Source: Dioscorea cayenensis subsp. rotundata (taxonomy: Eukaryota; Streptophyta; Magnoliopsida; Dioscoreales; Dioscoreaceae). Taken from it: DNA of 64,000 bases. How positions within the stretch are numbered: the first letter of the stretch is position 1; each line of letters opens with the position of its first letter. Below are positions 45,841 through 57,090 of this stretch, piece after piece. The DNA is taken from positions 21,370,387-21,434,386 of the forward strand of contig NC_052478.1 in the NCBI RefSeq assembly GCF_009730915.1, written 5' to 3'. The position numbers were made by a program, and so were the translations under genes. The notes below the pieces were generated by a model. It was not told the DNA's origin, did no database searches, and was given only the letters and a program-made list of their open reading frames with translations.

Positions 45841-46070
45841 GAGGACCAATCCTCTATGGGCATCCATATATAAGAAATCTATGGATGTCCATTATCAACC
45901 GTTGGATCTTGATCCAACGGTTAACATTGATGAAATGCGTAATATCGCTCGTAGCGATATAATGAGCGGTGATACTCGTTCATCATCGTCACCGTTGGAT
46001 CGCGATCCAACGGTCGATAATTGAAACGCTCATAAATTTCTTATCGTATGGACGCCTATAGGGATGTAAC
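45841..46070. mobile_element. Hairpin-rich MITE with long inverted ends and three palindromes
   Basis: Left arm ATCCTCTATGGGCATCCATA then TAAGAAATCTATG pairs with inverted right arm ATCCCTATAGGCGTCCATAC then TAAGAAATTTATG, about 80 bp in total. Nested inside are ACCGTTGGATC..GATCCAACGG (45898-45921), ATATCGCTCGTAGCGATAT (45942-45960) and ACCGTTGGATCGCGATCCAA..GG (45991-46014). It is flanked on both sides by TA-rich tracts (right: 46073-46119). Confidence 0.75.

Positions 46071-46072
<2 letters not shown>

Positions 46073-46119
<47 letters not shown>
46073..46119. repeat. (AT)n microsatellite, about 46 bp
   Basis: Pure TA tract abutting the right end of the hairpin-rich MITE. Confidence 0.98.
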
Positions 46120-46121
<2 letters not shown>

Positions 46122-46601
46122 ACAATATAGATAAAATGTATATGTATATATTAATAATGTGGATAAGCCACTCCACATGTATATTACCCATAATTTTTAA
46201 CCCTGTTTTAAAAAAAGGACAAACTTTTGATTTTTCACATGAAAGTTAAACGCACTACCACCTGTAAATTGGGTCAGTGGTTAATATATACATTTGTATC
46301 ACACAACTTTTATAGATCAAGTTGACTTTTCAATTTACTTTTAATCAATATTGCGGATTTCAACAAAAAGTTAAATAAACAATAGTCACTCACTAAAGTT
46401 ACTGGATACAAAATAATCAACTTTCACACTCAATATATAATTTTTGTTACCTCCTTGGCTCCTTGAGAGTACTCTAACCCTAAATAAAAAATAAAATATC
46501 ATATATATATATAAGATTTATAAAAATATATAAGATTTAGAAAAGAAGAAGAAGAAGAAGAAGAGAAAATGGAAAGAGAAAGTCTGGACTAAGGATAAGA
46601 A

Positions 46602-46889
46602 TCAAGATGAAGAAGATGAAATAAGGTGAAGCATTTGAGTGAAGTGTTGAACATTGCATGGAACTCTAAGAACACCTCTCTGATGATCATAACCAAACTC
46701 CTCAGCAGCATTCTCAAGTAGAACAACCATGGTTGGATGCTTGAAGAGCTCAACATGCACCATGAACTTCTCCTTCTTTTCTCCAGCTCCGACGATCACC
46801 GGAACATAGCCTTTCGGAGCTGGCTTCTCTTCCTCCCTCCCCTTCCCACTCTTCTTCTTCTTTAATATCATCCTTCCACTCTCCTTCAT
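46602..46889 (-). CDS. SAUR family small auxin-up RNA protein
   Basis: Encodes 95 residues in one exon, starting MKESGRMILKKKK. The SAUR domain runs from about residue 25: PKGYVPVIVGAGE, KFMVHVELFKHPTMVVLLENAAEEFGYDHQRGVLRVPCNVQHF, ending in a serine run. It is paralogous to the 39.1-kb SAUR (shared GF/YxPVIVG, HVxLFKxPxMVVLLE and LRxxCxVxHF) and on the same strand. A TA microsatellite (46938-46979) lies about 50 bases upstream of the ATG, mirroring the repeat upstream of the other SAUR. Its role as an auxin-responsive regulator of expansion growth comes from the family. Confidence 0.9.
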   Translation of the reverse strand: MKESGRMILKKKKSGKGREEEKPAPKGYVPVIVGAGEKKEKFMVHVELFKHPTMVVLLENAAEEFGYDHQRGVLRVPCNVQHFTQMLHLISSSSS

Positions 46890-46936
46890 AGTTTCTCTCC
46901 CAAGTCTTAATTGTCCACTTACACATGATGATAAGG

Positions 46937-46937
<1 letters not shown>

Positions 46938-46979
<42 letters not shown>
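46938..46979. repeat. (AT)n microsatellite upstream of the second SAUR
   Basis: Pure TA tract in the proximal promoter or leader of the SAUR gene. Confidence 0.97.
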
Positions 46980-46983
<4 letters not shown>

Positions 46984-49929
46984 CATACACATGTATGAAT
47001 AATAATGGCCTCACCTTACTGCAAGGAAGTTGCAACAAAGGAAAAGGCAAAGGCTTGTGGTCTTGGATGAGATTGGAGTAGGTTTGACTAAGGTATTGTG
47101 ATTGTGTAGTGTAGGAGACTTGGGACAGTCTTTGAAGTTTGGTATCTTTGAAGTTTCAATTCTATGTGGCATGGTTTGAGTTGTTATTGTTCTCCACACA
47201 TGCATCTCAATTAATATCACCATCATCATCATTATTATTATTTCCCATTGAGAACTTTCTCTATATTGTTTGGATAGTCTTTAGATTTAATGTACCATTC
47301 CACAATCAACGACTGCTTGGTTTGTCTATACAATTGTACATGACCGTCTGCGTAGAGTGTTTATGTAATTACTGAAAATTATAGTTCGAACCATAAGTCA
47401 TAATAGGTGAAGTCACAAATATATAAAGTAATAACTTCACATCTGTGCGCACTCTAACATGTCTTATCCACATCTCATCAATATATATATATATAGCATC
47501 TCATAAACATGGTTCACTAAAATAAATAATATATGTGTTATTATTTATTTTATTTTTATGAAAAATATGGACAAGTTACATATTTAAATATTTGATTTTT
47601 GATTTGAAAGAAGAGTGAAGAACTAATTTTTTTGTTGTTGTAGAGACGTTTCCCTTTGTTATATCCGTATTTAGCTTACATTCATTATCTTATATTAGAA
47701 AAACCCATATTTAAAATTATATATAATATGAACTTTTGGTTAAAAAAAAAAGGTAAAAATTGGTTCAAGCTGAGTTAAACCAAAATTATTTACTAAAAAA
47801 AAAGAGATTAAAGGAAAGAAAAGAGAGTTTCCCAATTGACATGTTGTACTAGTATGCATATTGTAAGTTCCTAGAAGGGAGGCAAACTCTCATGGATGGG
47901 AATAGTGACACCAATCTATGTCCAAGGGGGATTGTATGAAGTGTGTGCATGCTTTCTACCATTATATAACATTATTAGTGTACATTGTGGATAAAGGAAC
48001 TTCTTTTATATGTTATTACCAATATTTATTTATTTATTTATTATTATTATTATTATTATTTTATGTTGTATACATATATATAATCAGTTTAGTTTTATTT
48101 TTATGAAAATTAATTTAATTTTATTAATTTTAAAGAAAATTAAAATCTGAGAACATGTCAAAAACGTGAAATTTTTTTATAAAGATTAATAATTTTAAAA
48201 AAATATATAGTTTTTGATGAAGAAACACTCATAGTAGTCATTGTTTTTTCTTTGAATTTTTTTTTGAGTTATTTTTAATTATATGTATGCCATTAAATAA
48301 CACGAGTGGTTTGTCACTGAAAAGTTAGAATTTAGAATTGATTAGCTAGAGCTAGAGAAAGTTAAAAGTTAAAAAATAAAATAACTAATCTTTTCAATTA
48401 CTTAATTAGAATTAATGGAACAAAAATGCAATTAAATAGCATAGTAAACCCCATTGAAAGACCATGTAAATCAATTATAATCAATAATTTCCAAATTAAT
48501 ACAATAATTTTTTAAAATATATTTGTGATAAAAATAATTTATCTCATCAAAACAAGGGCAATAAATAAGACCGTTAAAATGAAAATAACAATGGGACATG
48601 TAAAAGGACAATGCAATAAAGGAATAGTATTCTTCATTGGAAACAAAGGTAACATGCAATGTATCAAAACCAACTTGCAATGCGTTGTGAAATATGCAAC
48701 ACACGTTCAGGTTCAAGATAAGTACATATACATCATATTAATTTATATTTGAAATAGTTCATTTTTACTTGTTTATAACTTTGGTTAAAATTATATTATA
48801 TTTAGCTCAAACTTACATTTTAAGCTACCATTTGAAAATAAAAAAATTAAGCATATTAAGATGAATTACAAACATATGATATGAATTAAGTTAATGTTAC
48901 CAAATGTAATAAAGAAAACATTCAATATATAAAACAAATAACTATCAAATATATGATGATATAGTAATTATAGTAAAGAAATTTACTTTTCCCTTTTATT
49001 TATTTATTTATTTATTTATTTTTGGGTGATCATGAGTGAAAGACATCTTACTTGCATGATTGATGGATTGACAAGCCTAATGAATAGTACAGTGCATGAA
49101 ATGAGGGCTCTTGAATAAGAGTAGATTCTCTTGGTTTTTATGTTTTGTATAAAAAAAAATTACAAGATACTTCACTATATACATTAAAGAAGCTATTAGG
49201 GTTTAAGTCATCTAGGCAGACACGTAAATTACTGTTTATTAAGAATGTTTGTTTACGGTTGTTAGATCATTATTCAATGACTATTATTTATATCAATACT
49301 GTACAAATTTCAATTTATAATCACTGTGTTTTACTATATAAATTTGTTTAAAATTTTTTGATATTATTTATAAATAGATTTTAGCTTTTGAATAATGATC
49401 GTTGCTGACTGTGAATATTCATAGATTTCAAATTTATGAATGCCCCTAGTTGATGGGTTCTCTATTAAAAATAGTAAGTTAGTTAAATCTTATTATTTTT
49501 ACCTTCGTTTGATTTGAGCTCCATTGGTTTGTTATTTCTATTTTTTTTTTTAATTTCTATTTTATTAATATAAAAAATTATTAAAATAAAAAATGAAATA
49601 AAATGGACAAAAACTTACATTGGAAAAGGTTTTTCTAATAAAGAAAGAAATCTCTTTAATTAGATGCTATATATATAAACTAATTAATCTAACTTTCACT
49701 CAGAATAATCTAATAAAAAAGGTCACTAGAATTTAACCAAAATTCAACCCTAATAAACCCAGAGCTAACTAAAAATCAATCTCTCTATATCATATACCTT
49801 CTCTGTATCCATCTATTCATTTCCTTGGAAATAATAATAATATTATTATTATATTACTAATTGCATGATAATATATATAGATTGGTTTTTGCCCCATTGG
49901 TTTTTGCCCCTATTATTTAATAAATGATA
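46980..49929. other. Intergenic, no gene seen
   Basis: AT-rich DNA with (TTA)n and (TTTA)n tracts near 48027-48060 and 49000-49022. At about 49106-49470 there is a decayed relative of the 34.99-35.40 kb element (AGATTCTCTTGG at the left; TTCATAGATTTCAAATTTATGAA near 49418). No open frame has recognisable features. Confidence 0.45.
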
Positions 49930-50059
49930 ATATTTGAGCAGAAAATAGAGAAATCAGAAACAGAGTTACAGAAACTTGATAGAAACAGGCACTATGTTTA
50001 GGTAGCATCTCAATCTAATAAAGTTCAACATTCATAAATACTAATATTGATAAATATGA

Positions 50060-51370
50060 AACAGCATAATCAAAAGCATGAAGAAGTTTTCAAACAACAG
50101 TATGATAAGTGTAGTTCCATCCATAATCATAAACATGAGAACAAAAATTGCATTTTGACACTCCACAGACATCAAACTCCTGAAGTTCTATCAATAATCA
50201 AAGCATGAAGTATTGCAATTCAAAGTTCTTAGCCAACTGTAGATTCCACAGGCAATCACTGTAGTTTCATATCTAATTGAAGCAAAGTAGAATAGTAATT
50301 CATTATTCTTATACTGCAGCATATTCCACAATTGAAATTCAAAGTTCTTATACAAGAGTATATTCTGCAGATCATAGCTCTAGTTCCATAAAATATTTAA
50401 AACGAGTACAATTGCAAATTGAAGTTCCAGAGATGATAACTAAAGATAATCATTAATACCACATGACTGAGTTCCAAATTCCATTGATAAATGAAGCATG
50501 AGTTTCACAAGCAGTATATCAAGGTACAGATGATCACTAATACAATTTTTATACAAACTTCATGAAATTGATCCAATGATAAACAAAACATGGAAAAGTT
50601 TTATTTCAAAGTTCACAGCAGTATCACATCACAGATGATAACTAATACAATTCTTATCCAATTTATTAGAGTTATTACAATAATCAAAGCATGAAGAACT
50701 GTAATTCAAAGTTCACAAACAGTATATTCCAAAGTTGATCACTGATGTGTTTATTAATTACCATCCAACTTGCACAAGTTCGAAGTTCCAATAGCAAACA
50801 AAGAATGAGTTTTACACAGATGATCACTAACACATTATTATACAACTTTGTGAAGTTCCATTAATAAACAAAGCATGAAAAGTCACATCTCAAAGTCTAC
50901 TGGATAGTATTACTTCGCAGATGTTTACTAATAAAATCAGTATAAAATTTAGTGGAGCTCTGATTATAATTAAAGAATGCATAACTGTAACTCAAATATC
51001 AGAGTAAGTATTTTTTTCAGAAAGGATCAGTGGATCGCTAGTGTAATTCTTATCCAATGTAGTAAACTTGTTAACCAAAACATGAAAAATTTGTCATCAA
51101 AGTTCATTATTAATACCTTTACAAATTACAATCCGATTCAACAAAGTACCAACAATTCTGAAAGCATGCAGAATTGCACTTCAAAGTAAACAGATACTAT
51201 ATTTAAAAAATGATCACTCACACAGTTACACAAATTGTAATTCAAAGTTTACAGACTAAATGTTTCTCAGATGATAAACTAATAAAATCACTACAATTTA
51301 GTTAAGTTCCCCTTATAACAAAGCATTAAGAAATATAATTCAAAGTCCACAGAAGATCACAAATATAATC
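50060..51370. repeat. Degenerate tandem array, about 100-bp unit, about 11 or more copies
   Basis: AAAGCATGAA-like words recur at 50073, 50200, 50493, 50585, 50686, 50800, 50870, 50972, 51077, 51161 and 51320, mostly 70-130 bp apart. They are followed by TTCAAAGTTCACA and then CAGATGATCACTAATA and TTATACAA..T. The units are strongly diverged, so the array is old. It lies downstream of the - strand membrane-protein gene. Confidence 0.7.
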
Positions 51371-52080
51371 ACTGCTCTTTCTAGTAGTAAATACCATTTC
51401 AGCAAAATCAAACAATAGTTAAAATTTTGAATATTAAACTAATTTAGCAACCCAATATCCTCAAGCATTGATATAATCTCACATGCAATATCCATATAGA
51501 TCGAAATCATGTAGAAAAGTAATAAAAATCTAGAATGGTGGCACAAGGTGGAGTCTCTTGTATTCCAAAATCCTAATCTGTTCACATTAACAACCCTGCA
51601 ACATTAATTAACTAACCCACACATAAATCCAAAAATCTAATTTTAGCATATAGCTGTTCATACAAAACTGAAAATCTAATGCACTTCTCTAATTAGCAAA
51701 TTCAGTGTCACTAAAGACATCAGATGTGGCATCATAACAAACCAAAAACATTAGAAAAAATCATAAATTCAAAGTGGAATAAAAAACAAATTTAAGCTAT
51801 TCACCATCCAGACACAATCGCAAATGAAAAATTCACAATTAAGAGAAGAAAAATTGCAAGAATCAATATGATAATTCACAGCATTTGTGCTCCCTTTTCA
51901 CTACCAATCCATACAAATACCATCAGAGAAAAGAGCCTTCAGAGATTCGAAAGCTCATCAAAAAAGAAAATTTCTAGAAATGAAATTAAGGAAATCAGTC
52001 TATCTTATTGAACAAAAAGAAGGCAGAGGAGATGGATCTGCACAGATGAAGGCAAAGGAAAAGGAAAAGGACATGAAACC
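51371..52080. other. 3' flank of the membrane-protein gene
   Basis: AT-rich sequence between the degenerate array and the stop codon of the - strand gene; it presumably includes that gene's 3' UTR. No other gene is seen. Confidence 0.4.
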
Positions 52081-52671
52081 CTAGTTGCACAAAACGAACC
52101 TTGTGAGCCCAAGAACGGCGCAAGAAGCGGCGAACAAGAAGAGGGAAGCGCAATCCCTCGCCGAGAACCGCCGCACAACCGTGGCCTCCCTCTCAACACG
52201 CAAGCTCTTGGCACGCCGAAGCGCGTCCACCTCTTTCATCAGATCAAACCCTACACCCTTCTTCTTCAACTCGGCCACACACCGCGCGAGCAGCATCCCA
52301 TCCTCGCGATCCCTTTCGAGAAGCCGCTCAGCGTGGCGCTCCGCATCGGTCTTATAGCGGATAGCCCAGGCGATCGCGATCGAGCAGAGGAGAGAGCAGA
52401 GGAGGGGGATCCAGGAGCGGCGGCAAGAGGAGGGGCCAGCGGAGGAGAGGAGGATGAGGATGAGGGTGGAGTGGAGGGCGAAGAAGGAGCAGTAGAGGGC
52501 AGCGATCTCGCGACGAATGGAATCGATTCGGGACTCCTTGAGGGCAACGCGGCGGAGGATGAGGTCCTCCTCTTTGATCCATTGTTTGAGGAGAAGCTTG
52601 TGGGTGGGGCTCTGGGCGATCTGGTGGAGAGGATGGTGGTGCTGGAGGTCTGCCATGGCGGCGCTGGTCAT
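52081..52671 (-). CDS. Uncharacterised plant membrane protein
   Basis: Encodes 196 residues if the first ATG (52671, MTSAAMADL) is used, or 191 from ATG 52656, which has the stronger context GCCGCCATGGC. The N-terminal part (SPTHKLLLKQWIKEEDLILRR) is soluble and helical. Hydrophobic segments follow at about residues 55-79 and 86-106, then a charged helical stretch (DAERHAERLLERDREDG) and a C-terminal segment at about 174-193. I recognise it only as a conserved plant type without assigned function. It is GC-rich, uninterrupted and clearly coding; several antisense frames overlapping it are shadows. Confidence 0.75.
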   Translation of the reverse strand: MTSAAMADLQHHHPLHQIAQSPTHKLLLKQWIKEEDLILRRVALKESRIDSIRREIAALYCSFFALHSTLILILLSSAGPSSCRRSWIPLLCSLLCSIAIAWAIRYKTDAERHAERLLERDREDGMLLARCVAELKKKGVGFDLMKEVDALRRAKSLRVEREATVVRRFSARDCASLFLFAASCAVLGLTRFVLCN

Positions 52672-53934
52672 CGTCTTCGAAGGATCGAAGAGAAGAGAAG
52701 CGTGGAAATGGAGATTGGGATCGAGAGAGAGAGATGGAAGTGAACTCTGTTTTCATATAACGGTCGAGTTCTTGATTTGAAAATTTGTGCTTCTCCAACG
52801 GTTGGATTTTTGACTCGAGATATTTAAATTCGTGTTGTTTTGCATTTAAACCCCTGGAAAACATTGTATTGAGTTATGGTGGATTTGTAAGGGTGTTTGT
52901 GAAAATTTTATATAATTTGAAATTGAGATTTTTATTAATAGGATCCACTTTTATATATATAATAGTTGTGTGATTTATTATTATTATTTTAATTTTAAAT
53001 AATAGATGTATAATCTGCTCTTAGAGTTTTTTCGAGGAATAAAATTAATTTTTTTATTACATTTAAATTTTTATTTATATTGATTATGATATTAATGATT
53101 AAATAAATTAATTACATTTATTTATTTGTACAATAAATGTCCGTAAACTTTTAAAATCTTGGTATATCAGCCATTTTCACTATAGAAGATATTTAATCAT
53201 ATTATTTTTCTATTGTGATTTACTACCTAAGATATTTCTTCAAATCCTCAAAATTAAAAAAATCATGATAAGGAGTTGGGAGTTTTGCCTAGCTTTATAC
53301 TAGACTAATGATGTATAATATATGAAAAAAATTTTAAATTTGAGATAGGAGTGCCTAATGAGGGTGTGTTTAGAAGTGTTAAGTATTCAATTATTCTTCA
53401 ATTACTATTAATTTCTTGTAAATATGTAATTATTTAATTAGGAAAAAATACTCAAACCTAGTAATTATCATCAATTATACGTAAACATGGATGCAAGGTT
53501 ACTTTAACTGATACAAGTGTTTTTTCTATTAGTTTTGTAACTTGTTAAAAGTTCTTTTGATTTGACTTGATTTTTTTTTTTGATATAAAAAAATACATTT
53601 TTATTGTGTTTGGGTAAATATAAATTGACAACTAATCTTGATGTCAACCAATATTGATATAATCAGGAAAAATTTCAGTTATTTAAATAAATGATTTTAA
53701 GTTTGAATCTTTGTGTATGTAAAAAATCACAAGAAAAGAGGTCTGTTATTTTTATTAAACTTTTATTCTGTGTTTTTACCGGTTTCGATTTTATAATTCG
53801 ATCTAGTAAAAAAAATATAAATTTGATTAAAATAAGGTTAAATATTATGTTTGTTTGGACATAGTTTAGTTACTTTCTTAACCTTCTTATTTTATTAGTA
53901 TCATTCTAACTCATTTTATATAAGATGTTTGTAA
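52672..53934. other. Divergent intergenic region
   Basis: Lies between the - strand membrane-protein gene and + strand PSAF and so holds the promoter of the former and distal promoter of the latter. AT-rich; no other gene is seen. Confidence 0.5.
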
Positions 53935-54099
53935 GTGAGAGCTGCTCTTATTTGTTTTTTTTTTTTAAAAAAAAAAAAAATTAGTTGCTCGTGGAATACA
54001 CAACCCCAATCATTTTATAAAAGAAAAAAAGAAAAAGAAAAAAAACAAGATAATAAGATATATAAGCTGCAACCACAGCCAAGAACATCAAAAGAAAAT

Positions 54100-54319
54100 C
54101 TCACAACCAAACCAAAACCATGCGCCCTCAACCAATCACAATCTGCCAAGTCACCCTCTCTCTCCCCCACCTTATCTTCCCTCCTTTCCCTCCCTTATCA
54201 TCATCTTCTTCCTTTTCCCTCTTCTCCAAACACTCTCCCAACTCACTCACTCACACACAAAGAGATATACAAACTTAGTTCTATACCCCCCCTAAAAAAC
54301 CAAGAACACCAAATAACAA
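54100..54319 (+). promoter_or_regulatory. Pyrimidine-rich PSAF promoter/leader
   Basis: CCAATCACAATC near 54131 and ACCTTATCTTCC near 54170 (inverse GATAAGG, I-box-like) precede a long CT-rich tract to about 54265. No TATA box is obvious within 100 bases upstream of that tract. TATA-less, pyrimidine-rich promoters are typical of nuclear photosynthesis genes. The transcription start is not determined. Confidence 0.45.
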
Positions 54320-55003
54320 ATGGCCACTCTCACCACCACCCTCTCAAAACCCTTCTCCTCCAAAACCAACCTCCCTAAACTCCACCTAAAGCCGAAAAAT
54401 TTCACCATTATATCATGCCAAAATTCCCAAGAAAAAGATCAAGAATCATCAACTTCAATCAAAACATTCTCCACCGCTATTGCCTTGTCCTCCATCCTCC
54501 TCTCCTCCGTCGTCTCCTCCCCTCCCCCGGCCTTGGCCGACATTGCCGGCCTTACACCATGTAAAGAATCCAAAGCTTTCGCCAAAAGAGAGAAGCAATC
54601 AATCAAGAAACTTCAATCCTCATTGAAGCTTTACACCGAGGACTCTGCCCCGGCTTTGGCGATAAAGGCCACTATTGAAAAGACGAAGAGAAGGTTCGAT
54701 AATTACGGCAAGTTTGGCCTTCTTTGTGGCTCTGATGGCCTACCTCACCTCATTGTGAGTGGTGATCAAAGGCACTGGGGTGAGTTCATCACTCCGGGGC
54801 TTATCTTCTTGTACATTGCCGGGTGGATTGGCTGGGTTGGCAGAAGCTATTTGATTGCTATTCGCAAGGAGGCAAAGCCGACGATGAAGGAGATCATTAT
54901 CGATGTTCCTCTCGCATCAAGCTTGATCTTCCGTGGCTTCATTTGGCCGGTCGCCGCCTATAGAGAGCTCGTCAACGGCGATCTTATTGTGAAGGATGTC
55001 TAA
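54320..55003 (+). CDS. PSAF: Photosystem I reaction centre subunit III (PsaF), plastid precursor
   Basis: Encodes the 227-residue precursor of PsaF, the luminal-side subunit that docks plastocyanin to photosystem I. Residues 1 to about 45 form a Ser/Thr/Lys-rich stromal transit peptide. A hydrophobic thylakoid-transfer domain ([16 protein letters not shown]) follows, ending in the lumenal peptidase site [11 protein letters not shown], so mature PsaF begins at about residue 74 with 154 residues. The mature part shows [20 protein letters not shown], the lysine-rich plastocyanin-binding helix ([12 protein letters not shown]), GDQRHWGEF and the membrane span [18 protein letters not shown]. The single-exon frame from ATG 54320 to TAA is complete, with normal length. 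Confidence 0.97.
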   Translation: MATLTTTLSKPFSSKTNLPKLHLKPKNFTIISCQNSQEKDQESSTSIKTFSTAIALSSILLSSVVSSPPPALADIAGLTPCKESKAFAKREKQSIKKLQSSLKLYTEDSAPALAIKATIEKTKRRFDNYGKFGLLCGSDGLPHLIVSGDQRHWGEFITPGLIFLYIAGWIGWVGRSYLIAIRKEAKPTMKEIIIDVPLASSLIFRGFIWPVAAYRELVNGDLIVKDV

Positions 55004-57090
55004 AGGTTTGCTCTTGTCTATTAAAAGTAAGAAATATGAATTAGATTGATGTTACAAGATCATTTATACTCACATTTTGAAGATGCAATGTTGTTTTGTA
55101 CATGATTATATATGTATATGGAATTTTGATGCAATTATATAAAATATCTAGAATTATTGGTTGAAATTTCTATTGAGTTGTTTGATACCATTGAGTCTAG
55201 AGAAAACAATAGTTAATGATGTAAGAGAATTGGATATTATGGATTATATTAGATACAGACAAAACATGTTACTTGAGTTTTATTCAATCTAAAAGCATAA
55301 ACTAAGAAACATCAATATATAAATTTAATTATTCAAATTCATATTTTTTTAAAATAGCAGATATATGACTACTAGTTACTCTAATTACTCTAGTGAATTG
55401 AAGTAGTGTGGAAGAGATGAAGTAATTATAAAACATTAAGAGGTCATTTAATCTTGAAAACATTGATAAGTTCAAATTAAAGCTTGAGTAATTATATGAT
55501 GCAGGAATTGGAAGTAGGAGGAGCTTTCACAGGCCTCATCAGGAGAAGCAAAATTGAAAAGTTCTTTTTTGATGAAGCTTCAAAGTCATGCATGTATTTC
55601 AAGTTTGTTTGCTGTATTTGTATGTTTTTTTAATATCATGAGTATGTTCTTGTATTTTGTGAAGCCACTAATTATACTCTTCTTCTTATGTAGTTATCAT
55701 TCAAACATTCTGCAATTTCTTTCTCTTGATGTATATCTACTTTGTAATCCTTGCCATGTGTCCTCTCTCTCTCTCTCTCTCTCTCTTTTAATTCATTTAG
55801 TTTAATTAAATTTTGCATTTATTCATCAATTGAATGTGATTAATTCAAAACCATAAAGAGTGAGAAACATGATAAATTCAAAGGCATGTTTATCCCAACA
55901 TTTGGCATCATTTTTGTTTTCTTGTTTTTGACATTTTATTCTGCTTTCCTTGTTTATGTTTTGAAAATACAAACATATTTTGATACACAAGTTGTTATGG
56001 GTTTGGAAAAAAATGCCTTTAGGAATGTGAATTCTAAATCGTCAATAATAGCGGAATGGCATCAATCACCTAATATAATAAAAATGATATCTTATTTTTT
56101 GAGAAAATCAGCGGCATTGGAGAGCTGATTTTAAACCCTCAACAACAGAGGAACAAGATTGATTGTATAATCTTTATGAGAAAGAGATGATGGCCCAGTT
56201 TTATAATTTCTATTGAATTTAATATTAAAATTGAGAAATTTTGTAAAAAATTATAAAAAGAAAAATTGAAAGCACAAAAAATTGTTTTGACCTTTTCTGA
56301 GAAAGATAGAGATTGTTACCAAAACTTAAAAAAAAAACAAAAAACAAATTGCCAGACAAACTTTCACATATCTTGTTCCCAAAATATGTTATCAGCTACT
56401 ATATATGCCAAACAATCCTTAGAGTTATGAGATTTTTTTTTTTTTATTTATTATAAAAGTAGATGAATCGCCAATTTATTGAGTTAGGATTTTTTTTTCT
56501 TCAAAATACCTGGCTAGCATTTCTTTTTGTTGTTATTTTTTTTATTTTTATAATTAAAAATATTTGTACAAAACCTTTTATCCTTTGTCAGTTCCTTTGT
56601 GCCTTTCACTTGTTTTGTTTGATATAACAGTTTTAGTTTTAATAATATTATGTAAAATTATCTATCAGTTCTTTTAATGTGGCATTTCAGTGTTCAATAG
56701 TATTATTTTTTGCATAGTAAAAAATTTGACTTTATGAACCAATTTGTAAACAAATAAATAAAATTTTCATCAATGATTATACCAATTTTAATTTTACAAA
56801 TATCGCAAATACATGCATAAAAAAATAAACCAACAATCTCCTAAAGATGTATGTACACAAATAAAATCATCAACAAAAATACCAAATATCATCATTTTGA
56901 GGACTAATAATGTATTATTTGATTTTTTTTTTTTTACTAACTTCATATAACTCAAAAATTTCACTGATATATATTTTCCTCTTTAACAATCTTTCTGATT
57001 AATTTATTCATGCTAGCAAATATATATTTATATACAAACAACATAATAATTGAAAATGAAAACTTACACACTAGAGAGCCTTTTAGAATA
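55004..57090. other. Intergenic between PSAF and the LBD gene (convergent)
   Basis: 3' flanks of two convergent genes. A (TC)n tract lies at about 55761-55787. A short open stretch after ATGCAG at 55505 is too short to assign. No further gene is seen. Confidence 0.45.

Noticed and set aside
50060..51370. CRISPR-like regular repeats
   Set aside because: Units are strongly diverged with no constant repeat and spacer structure, and the organism is a plant.
52085..52864. Several overlapping + and - strand open frames across the 52-kb gene
   Set aside because: Shadows of the GC-rich membrane-protein gene; only the 52081-52671 - strand frame has protein-like helices and a clean start.
53935..54378. 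147-codon open frame upstream of and overlapping the PSAF start
   Set aside because: Low-complexity Lys/Pro/Ser translation of the leader in another frame; PSAF itself accounts for the coding signal.
55505..55628. Possible additional exon after an ATGCAG acceptor-like site downstream of PSAF
   Set aside because: PSAF ends cleanly at 55003, and this stretch lacks homology I can recognise; more likely chance.
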